Position numbers and translations under genes: made by a program
Notes under the pieces: model-generated
Database searches by the model: none
Told to the model about the DNA's origin: nothing
What the model saw: only the letters and a program-made list of their open reading frames with translations
DNA from: Actinomycetales bacterium UBA1416
Lineage (GTDB): Bacteria; Actinomycetota; Actinomycetes; Actinomycetales; Actinomycetaceae
Reading direction: 5' to 3'
DNA length: 29,438 bases
Assembly (NCBI GenBank): GCA_002304945.1
Contig: DBPQ01000119.1
Location: forward strand, 15,180 to 44,617
Part shown: in pieces, positions 24,416-29,438 of the stretch
How the letters are laid out: each line of letters begins with the position of its first letter
Position numbering within the stretch: position 1 is the first letter of the stretch

Positions 24416-25465
24416 ATGCTCGCGACCATCGTCCACGGCCTGAAGGACTTCCGCGCCGAGGAGGTGCCGGACCCCGTCCTCGTTCACCCCACGGACGCCA
24501 TTGTGAAGGTGGTCGCCGCGTGCGTGTGCGGCTCTGACCTGTGGCCGTACCGCGGGGTGAACGGCGTGCCGGTCGGGAAGCACATGGGCCACGAGTTCGT
24601 CGGCACGGTCACGGAGGTGGGCGAGGCCGTCACCGGTCTCACCCCCGGCGACTTCGTCATCGCGCCGTTCGCCGGCTCGTGCGGCACGTGCGAGAACTGC
24701 CGCAACGGCATCTTCACCTCCTGCGAGAACGTCGTCTGGTGGGGCGGCGCAAACGCGGACGGCACGATGAACGACGGCGCCCAGGGCGAGTTCGTCCGCG
24801 TCCCGTTCGCCGACGCGACCCTCGTGACGGCCCCCGCCCCGGAGTCCGAGGACCAGCTCAAGGACCTCCTCACCCTCTCCGACGTCTTCGGCACCGGCCA
24901 CCACGCCGCGGTCAGTGCCGGCGTCGGCCCGGACACGACCGTCGCGGTGGTCGGCGACGGCGCCGTCGGCCTCTCCGCCGTCCTCGCCGCGAAGCGGCTG
25001 GGCGCGCGCCACGTCATCGCGCTGTCCACGCACGCCCCGCGCCAGGCCGTGGCGCGCGAGTTCGGGGCGGACGAGGTGCTCGCCCTGAGGGGCGACGACG
25101 CCGTCGCCGCCGTCCGCGAACGCACCAGCGGCGTGGGGGCGGACGTCGTGCTGGAGTGCGTGGGGACGCAGCAGGCGATGGACCAGGCGATCGCCTCGAC
25201 GCGGCCCGGGGGCGCCGTCGGCTTCGTGGGCGTGCCTGCCGGTGGTTCGACGATCCCGGTGCGGTCCCTGTTCGGCACGAACGTGCGGGTCACGGGCGGG
25301 GTGGCGCCGGTGCGCGCCTACATCCCGGAACTGTTGGAGGACGTGGTGGCGGGCCGGATCCACCCGGGACGGGTCTTCGACCTGGTGCTCCCGCTCGCGG
25401 ACGTGGCCGAGGCCTACGCCGCGATGGACGAGCGGCGGGCCATCAAGGTGATGCTGGTGCCGTGA
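24416..25465 (+). CDS. Zinc-dependent alcohol dehydrogenase family (MDR) oxidoreductase
   Basis: NAD(P)-linked medium-chain dehydrogenase with catalytic and structural zinc; substrate unknown. The 349-residue product has the catalytic zinc Cys in ACVCGSDLWPYRG (about residue 38-40) and the following His-Glu in GKHMGHEFVG. The four structural-zinc cysteines are in SCGTCENCRNGIFTSCE at about 95-111. The Rossmann nucleotide loop is VAVVGDGAVGLSAVLAAKRLG at about 178-198. It has a full-length catalytic domain and the C-terminal IKVMLVP usual for this group. ATG 24416 has AAGGAGAG upstream. It ends 33 bases before the stop of the opposite FMN reductase gene, with a hairpin between. Confidence 0.92.
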   Translation: MLATIVHGLKDFRAEEVPDPVLVHPTDAIVKVVAACVCGSDLWPYRGVNGVPVGKHMGHEFVGTVTEVGEAVTGLTPGDFVIAPFAGSCGTCENCRNGIFTSCENVVWWGGANADGTMNDGAQGEFVRVPFADATLVTAPAPESEDQLKDLLTLSDVFGTGHHAAVSAGVGPDTTVAVVGDGAVGLSAVLAAKRLGARHVIALSTHAPRQAVAREFGADEVLALRGDDAVAAVRERTSGVGADVVLECVGTQQAMDQAIASTRPGGAVGFVGVPAGGSTIPVRSLFGTNVRVTGGVAPVRAYIPELLEDVVAGRIHPGRVFDLVLPLADVAEAYAAMDERRAIKVMLVP

Positions 25466-25481
25466 TCGCGCTCCGGACAGC

Positions 25482-25500
25482 GATCGGTCGGTTACCGATC
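25482..25500. terminator. Bidirectional hairpin between convergent dehydrogenase and FMN reductase genes
   Basis: GATCGGT (25482-25488) and ACCGATC (25494-25500) form a perfect 7-bp stem around CGGTT. The right arm includes two bases of the FMN reductase stop codon. Confidence 0.6.
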
Positions 25501-26065
25501 AGTCCCGCGGCAGGACGGTGAGGACGCGGGCGATGTGGTCGCGGAACTCGGTCATGAAGGTGGTGAGGAACTCGCGGGTGGACTCGTCCCGCACCTCGCC
25601 GTCCTCGCTGAACACGTCCTGCTTGAACGTGATGTAGGCCTCCGGCGAGGTCATCTGGCGGGCGTTGCAGTAGCTCAGGACGCCGCGGAGGCTCTGCTGG
25701 GCGAGGGCCGTGCCGAGCTGGCCGGGGGTGGCGCCGATGACCGCGGCGGGGACGTGGTCGAAGGAGTTCTGGCCCCACGGGCGGGAGGCCCAGTCGATGG
25801 CGTTCTTCAGGGCCCCGGGGATGGACCGGTTGTACTCCGGGGTGACGAACAGCAGCGCCTGCACCCCCGCGATGGCCTCCTTCAGCGCGCGGGCGACCGG
25901 CGGGTAGTCGGAGTCGAAGTCCGGGGAGTACAGGGGGAGGTCGGCGATCGGGATCTCCACGAACTCGAGGTCCTCGGGCGCCAGGCGGACGAGCGCCGTC
26001 GCGAGCACCCGGTTGATCGACTTCGATGACAGGCTGCCGACGATGTAGCCGACGCGGTAGGTCAT
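25499..26065 (-). CDS. NADPH-dependent FMN reductase family protein
   Basis: Flavodoxin-fold flavoprotein that reduces FMN, quinones or other acceptors with NAD(P)H. The 188-residue product starts YRVGYIVGSLSSKSINRVLATAL (FMN phosphate loop, GSLSSKSIN) and has the flavin-ring segment LLFVTPEYNRSIPGALKNAIDWASRP at about 74-99, the PEYNxSIPGxLKNAIDW signature of the family. It has no iron-sulfur or membrane parts. AGGAGGA lies just upstream of ATG 26065. The left arm of a 12-bp inverted repeat begins 11 bases upstream of the ATG, next to the ribosome site. Confidence 0.92.
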   Translation of the reverse strand: MTYRVGYIVGSLSSKSINRVLATALVRLAPEDLEFVEIPIADLPLYSPDFDSDYPPVARALKEAIAGVQALLFVTPEYNRSIPGALKNAIDWASRPWGQNSFDHVPAAVIGATPGQLGTALAQQSLRGVLSYCNARQMTSPEAYITFKQDVFSEDGEVRDESTREFLTTFMTEFRDHIARVLTVLPRD

Positions 26066-26075
26066 GGCTCCTCCT

Positions 26076-26136
26076 GGGGTTGTGCGGGTCCCCCATCCTC
26101 CCAGCAGGCTCAGTGCGCCGCCATCCGCGCAACCCC
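26076..26136. repeat. 12-bp inverted repeat with 37-base spacer at the edge of the restriction-modification block
   Basis: GGGGTTGTGCGG (26076-26087) and CCGCGCAACCCC (26125-26136) pair over 12 positions with one G-T. They lie between the FMN reductase start and the methyltransferase gene. This could be an operator pair, an mRNA hairpin, or a scar of insertion. The rest of the gap to 26235 shows only a GGAGGATG at 26141-26148, too close to its own ATG to be a good ribosome site. Confidence 0.5.
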
Positions 26137-26235
26137 GAGAGGAGGATGTCAGCCGGCCCTGCAATGGTGGGGCGCATGAACACCCACGTGGCGGGGCACC
26201 CGGGCACACTCAACCAGATGCGGCAGGATGATCTC

Positions 26236-27309
26236 ATGACCAGCCTCTACCGAACGCATGAGCGCGGGCTCGTGCCTCGGGCTGAAGCACTGGCTCGAAC
26301 GGCGCTGTTTCCACGACTGCGCTACATGGGCTCCAAGTACCGGCTGATTCCACACCTCTCCTCCGTGTTCGAGGAAGTGGGTGGCGGACGCGCACTGGAT
26401 GCCTTCTCGGGAAGCGGAGTGGTCTCGTACCTTCTGAAGGCGCAGGGGTTTGAGGTGACCTCGAACGATTTCCTGGATTTCCCTGCTGCGATCACATCGG
26501 CAACGGTCGTCAATCAGTCGGAACTGCTGACACACGACGACGTGCGCACCCTCATCGGCCCACCAGCCGACGATCGGGACTTCATCTCGAGGACGTTTGA
26601 CGGTCTCTACTTCAATGCCGAGGACCGCGCCTTCCTCGATTCGGCATGGTCCCACATCGACCTCCTCGGAGGCGCAAAGCGCCACATCGCCATCTCAGCA
26701 CTCGTGCTCTCAGCAGCCAGGAAGCAGCCGCGTGGAGTGTTCACCTTCACCGACAGCAGCAGGTACGCGGATGGTCGGCGGGATCTGACCCTGACGTTGC
26801 GTGAGCACTTCGTCGAACGGGTTGCCGAGTACAACGCGACTGTGTTCGATGACGGCCAGTCCCACACGGCTGTTGTGGGGGACATCGCCGACCTCCCACC
26901 TTCTGACTTCGATCTGGTCTACCTCGATCCCCCCTACGCCCCTCAATCCGACGACGCCGACTACATGAAGCGTTACCACTTCCTTCAAGGACTGGCCGTC
27001 TACTGGGAGGGGCAGGAGATCATGGCCACCACGAAGACGAAGAAGATCATCAAGAAGTTCACCCCGTTCGCCTACAAGAGGACCATTGTCGACGCCCTCT
27101 CGAGGACATTCGAGCAGTTCGCTGACGCTGGATCACTGGTCATGTCCTACTCGAGCAACGCCGTACCCGACGCCGCGACGATCGTCTCTCTCTTGCGCCA
27201 CGTGAAGCCCAATGTTGAAGTTCACCCCATCGACCACACCTACACGTTCGGCACCCACGCCGCAGCGACTCGTCGCTCCGTCTCCGAGTACCTGTTCGTC
27301 GCGCGATGA
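26236..27309 (+). CDS. D12-class N6-adenine DNA methyltransferase (restriction-modification)
   Basis: Transfers a methyl group from S-adenosylmethionine to adenine in a specific DNA site, protecting it from the endonuclease encoded next door. The 357-residue product has motif X/pre-I RYMGSKYRLIPHL at about 33-45, the AdoMet motif ALDAFSGSGVVSYLL at about 54-68, and the catalytic motif IV LDPPYAPQSDDADYMKRYHFLQ at about 232-253. The DPPY-(n)-YH layout recalls M.FokI/M.NlaIII-type enzymes rather than E. coli Dam. The recognition site is not predictable. ATG 26236 is chosen for AGGA seven bases upstream; in-frame ATGs at 26146, 26164, 26176 and 26218 are alternatives. Base composition is clearly lower in GC than the flanks (32 of 60 bases at 26461-26520). 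It overlaps the next gene by four bases (ATGA). Confidence 0.92.
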   Translation: MTSLYRTHERGLVPRAEALARTALFPRLRYMGSKYRLIPHLSSVFEEVGGGRALDAFSGSGVVSYLLKAQGFEVTSNDFLDFPAAITSATVVNQSELLTHDDVRTLIGPPADDRDFISRTFDGLYFNAEDRAFLDSAWSHIDLLGGAKRHIAISALVLSAARKQPRGVFTFTDSSRYADGRRDLTLTLREHFVERVAEYNATVFDDGQSHTAVVGDIADLPPSDFDLVYLDPPYAPQSDDADYMKRYHFLQGLAVYWEGQEIMATTKTKKIIKKFTPFAYKRTIVDALSRTFEQFADAGSLVMSYSSNAVPDAATIVSLLRHVKPNVEVHPIDHTYTFGTHAAATRRSVSEYLFVAR

Positions 27310-28172
27310 TGATCAATCAGGTACCAAGCTTCGAGGAATACCTCGGCACTCTTGGCCGCCTGTCAGCCCATGTCGACCCAATTCCCACGACCCCGGAGGC
27401 GGATCGAATCCGGAGAGCCTCCGCGTCACTTGCGGACATCGGGGAGATCACGGCGCAGACGCTCGTCCGATGGCTCGAAACCCACTCCGTTGATGCAGAC
27501 GTCCTCGCACTGACCGTCGGCCTCACCCAGGAGAAGATGAAGAACAATCTCCGCAACCATTTTGGAACAGCTGGAATTGCCACGCTGGCACGCACGAAAC
27601 CCCATGAACTAATTGAGTGGCTGGACACCGAGTTCGATCTCGTTCGCTCACTTGCTGCACAACGTCATCGGGTGTACGAGTTCGGGGACATCCTCGTCGC
27701 ACGCGCCGGGACTCGAGTGACAGCGAAGACTGCCGGAGCATCAGGCAGGAAGATCGAGGATGAACTGGAGCAGATCGCTGAGGATCTGCAGCTCAACTTC
27801 CAGACCCGGACCCGTTTCACGGGGCGCAACGGGCAGTCCGCGCCGTGTGATCTGCTGGTGCTCGACGACGAGGGTCGCCAACACATCGCCGTCGCAGCGA
27901 AGGGGTTTGACTCCACCGGATCGAAGCTCACGGATGCAGTGCGAGAGATCGAGGAGATGGCCAGCGTTCGTCTCCCCACCCAGTTCGTGATGGCAGTGAT
28001 CGATGGCATCGGCTGGAAGAGTCGAAAGGCCGACCTCCAACGGATTCACGGACTCTGGACGAGCCACCAGATCGATGGGATGTACACGCTGGCGACATTG
28101 AGTGATTTCCGCCGTGACCTCACACGTTTCGCAACACTGCACGATCTCATCAGACCAGTCGCCGGGGAATGA
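27306..28172 (+). CDS. Probable type II restriction endonuclease partnered with the adenine methyltransferase
   Basis: Hypothetical by sequence, but very probably the cutting partner of the methyltransferase: its start overlaps the methyltransferase stop (ATGA), and it shares the lower GC (31 of 60 bases at 27541-27600). The 288-residue product has a mostly helical first half, then a segment that looks like a PD-(D/E)xK nuclease core: an acidic helix KIEDELEQIAEDL (about 150-162), PCDLLVLDD with the metal-binding Asp (about 181), and the strand HIAVAAKGFDSTGSKLTDA (about 193-211). There the Lys is in place but the usual Glu two residues before it is Ala. The GSKLTD stretch recalls DpnII/MboI-type nucleases. 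The second ATG (27309) is also possible. No Shine-Dalgarno sequence; translation is probably coupled. It could instead be another R-M accessory protein. Confidence 0.7.
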   Translation: MMINQVPSFEEYLGTLGRLSAHVDPIPTTPEADRIRRASASLADIGEITAQTLVRWLETHSVDADVLALTVGLTQEKMKNNLRNHFGTAGIATLARTKPHELIEWLDTEFDLVRSLAAQRHRVYEFGDILVARAGTRVTAKTAGASGRKIEDELEQIAEDLQLNFQTRTRFTGRNGQSAPCDLLVLDDEGRQHIAVAAKGFDSTGSKLTDAVREIEEMASVRLPTQFVMAVIDGIGWKSRKADLQRIHGLWTSHQIDGMYTLATLSDFRRDLTRFATLHDLIRPVAGE

Positions 28173-28176
28173 CACG

Positions 28177-29076
28177 ATGGCGAAGCGGCACGACGCGGTG
28201 CGGACGGAACTGGTCGCCGTCGTCGTCGCGGTGGCGGAGGGGGCGCCGCGCGTCCTGACCACCTCCGGCTACCCGCTGCAACTCCCGGCAGGGCCACTCC
28301 GGGACAGCCACCGCTCCATGCAGGCCGGGCTTCGCGCCTGGGTGGAGGACCAGACCGGGCTGCGCCTCGGGTACGTGGAGCAACTCTACACCTTCGCGGA
28401 CCGCGACCGTGCCCGCGACGGCTCCGAGCGCATGATCTCCGTGAGCTACCTCGCCCTCGCGTGGCCGACGGACGTGGACGTGGAGCGGTGGGTGAGCTGG
28501 TACGACCTGTTCCCGTGGGAGGACCAGCGTGGCTACGGCGCCGCGGTGGCCACGCTCGTGCCCCACCTGCGCGCGTGGGCGGGCGAGGAGGACACCGAGC
28601 GACGGGAGGTCCGCTGTCGGGTGACGTTCGCCCTGGATGGCAGGGACTGGCTGCCCGAACTCGCCCTCCAGCGGTACGAGGTGCTGTACGAGGCGGGGTT
28701 GGTGCGGGAGTCACCGGACTGGCGCGGCGTGCTGGGCCCGGAGGTCACCGGGCCGTGGATGCTGCACGACCACCGCCGCATCGTGGCCACCGGCATCGGC
28801 CGGTTGCGCGCCAAGATCCAGTACCGGCCGGTGGTGTTCGAGCTGATGCCGCCGGAGTTCACTCTCGGACAACTGCAGGCGTGCGTGGAGGCGATCGCGG
28901 GACAGCACGTCCACAAGCAGAACTTCCGCCGCATCGTGGAGCAGCAGCGCCTGGTGGAGGAGACGGGCGGGACCTCCTCCGAGACGGGCGGCCGGCCGGC
29001 GCGATTGTTCCGGTTCCGCCGCGAGATCCTCGACGAGCGCGCCGCCGGCGGGACGAAGCTGCCCCGCTCGCGCTGA
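28177..29076 (+). CDS. nrtR: NrtR-like Nudix-domain transcriptional regulator of NAD synthesis
   Basis: NrtR proteins combine a Nudix fold that senses ADP-ribose or NAD-derived ligands with a winged-helix DNA-binding domain, and repress NAD synthesis and salvage genes. The 299-residue product has a Nudix-like N half whose signature is degenerate (AGLRAWVEDQTGLRLGY at about 51-67, in place of REUxEExGU), as in non-hydrolytic NrtR proteins. Its C half, YRPVVFELMPPEFTLGQLQACVEAI...VHKQNFRRIVEQQ...GRPARLFRFRREIL, is the NrtR winged helix. GC is high again, unlike the two genes before it. ATG 28177 lies four bases after the endonuclease stop with only a weak GGGGA ribosome site, so it may now be read from the upstream pair. 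nadA follows 126 bases downstream. Confidence 0.88.
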   Translation: MAKRHDAVRTELVAVVVAVAEGAPRVLTTSGYPLQLPAGPLRDSHRSMQAGLRAWVEDQTGLRLGYVEQLYTFADRDRARDGSERMISVSYLALAWPTDVDVERWVSWYDLFPWEDQRGYGAAVATLVPHLRAWAGEEDTERREVRCRVTFALDGRDWLPELALQRYEVLYEAGLVRESPDWRGVLGPEVTGPWMLHDHRRIVATGIGRLRAKIQYRPVVFELMPPEFTLGQLQACVEAIAGQHVHKQNFRRIVEQQRLVEETGGTSSETGGRPARLFRFRREILDERAAGGTKLPRSR

Positions 29077-29151
29077 GGCGCCGCCCCCGCGCCCGTCCAG
29101 CCGTCGTGGGCCAGGACACGTGGACGCACCCTTCCCGCGCGCGCCCACCAG

Positions 29152-29188
29152 TGCTAATCTTGAGCACAACATATGCTCACACCCAGCA
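29152..29188. promoter_or_regulatory. Tandem operator array before nadA: four TGCT/AGCA half-sites at 11-base spacing
   Basis: TGCT (29152-29155), AGCA (29163-29166), TGCT (29174-29177) and AGCA (29185-29188) alternate with seven bases between each, giving two identical-layout inverted repeats (TGCT-N7-AGCA) with centres 22 bases apart, two helical turns. The middle pair forms TGAGCA-N7-TGCTCA and the last pair TATGCT-N7-AGCATA. The array ends just before the AAGGAG ribosome site (29190-29195) of nadA, so a bound protein would block transcription. NrtR from the gene next door is the obvious candidate; binding is inferred. Confidence 0.7.
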
Positions 29189-29202
29189 TAAGGAGCGACG
29201 CC

Positions 29203-29438
29203 GTGACCACCACACTCCCCGCCACCGCACCGCCCGTCACCGCACCATCCGCCGCACAGCCCACCGCACGGTCTGCGACCGCCCTGCCGACGCCGCACTT
29301 CGTCGCGCCCAGCGAGCTGGTCCGCTCCGGCGCCCCGATCACCCCGCTCGCCGCCGCGGACTGGGACGCCGCGGCCGCGGACATCGCGGCCATCGAGCGC
29401 CTCAAGCGCGAGAGGGACGCCGTCATCCTCGCCCACAA
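29203..29438 (+). CDS. nadA: Quinolinate synthase NadA (N-terminal part; cut by window edge)
   Basis: NadA condenses iminoaspartate with dihydroxyacetone phosphate to quinolinate, a step of de novo NAD synthesis, using a [4Fe-4S] cluster. Only the first 78 codons are present. After a Thr/Ala/Pro-rich leader of about 30 residues, the segment IAAIERLKRERDAVILAH matches the family's N-terminal IxxLKxERxAVILAHN, the first substrate-binding region. The cluster cysteines lie beyond the window. The start is GTG 29203 with AAGGAG seven bases upstream. nrtR lies upstream on the same strand, and an operator-like half-site array lies directly before the ribosome site. nadB and nadC would be expected next. 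Confidence 0.9.
   Translation, partial: MTTTLPATAPPVTAPSAAQPTARSATALPTPHFVAPSELVRSGAPITPLAAADWDAAAADIAAIERLKRERDAVILAH

Noticed and set aside
26026..26235. A longer N terminus for the adenine methyltransferase
   Set aside because: The extension from 26026 overlaps the FMN reductase start on the other strand and the inverted repeat; ATG 26236 has a properly spaced AGGA. The intermediate ATGs remain possible.

Overview
The window is very GC-rich DNA from an actinobacterium. The strongest evidence is the Pup ligase, Pup, depupylase and ARC/Mpa ATPase cluster, which is essentially an actinobacterial marker. The TANNNT -10 boxes placed exactly six bases before start codons fit the leaderless transcription common in that phylum. 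A PEP:sugar phosphotransferase system, a trimeric NAD-linked [FeFe]-hydrogenase and a probable PPi-dependent PEP carboxykinase point to a facultatively anaerobic, sugar-fermenting member. I would guess Micrococcales, for example a Cellulomonas-like lineage, but the family assignment is inference.

Layout. (1) 1-4682, minus strand: arc-dop-pup-pafA, a pupylation operon with no proteasome prcB/prcA genes between pup and pafA. Pup has no lysine. (2) 4776-6283, plus strand: a 49-residue unknown protein with its own promoter and hairpin, a LysE/RhtB exporter, and an ArfB-like ribosome rescue factor. (3) 6293-13409, minus strand: hydB-hydA-hydC (NuoF-like, catalytic and NuoE-like subunits), then an 1127-residue protein I read as PPi-type PEP carboxykinase. 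(4) 13665-18460: small metabolic genes in both orientations: DUF2853, DoxX, Asp/Glu racemase family, HAD phosphatase, galE and an Old Yellow Enzyme reductase. (5) 18603-23103, plus strand: a complete glucose/GlcNAc-type PTS in two genes, a fused EIIA-HPr-EI and an EIIC-EIIB carrying a second, cysteine-less EIIB-like domain. (6) 23201-26065: an isoprenylcysteine-methyltransferase-like membrane protein, an RNA 2',3'-cyclic phosphodiesterase, a zinc alcohol dehydrogenase and an FMN reductase. (7) 26236-28172: a lower-GC pair, an adenine DNA methyltransferase and a probable restriction endonuclease, inserted directly in front of (8) an NrtR-like NAD regulator and the start of nadA, with an operator-like array of four half-sites between them.

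The metabolic genes fit together. The PTS consumes PEP while importing sugar. A PPi-PEPCK would interconvert PEP and oxaloacetate using pyrophosphate, and the hydrogenase would dispose of NADH and ferredoxin electrons as H2 during fermentation. NrtR and nadA adjust the NAD pool. No tRNA, rRNA, CRISPR array or insertion sequence was recognised. No gene-free stretch exceeds 300 bases; the largest gap, about 255 bases at 13410-13664, is the hydrogenase/DUF2853 divergent control region.
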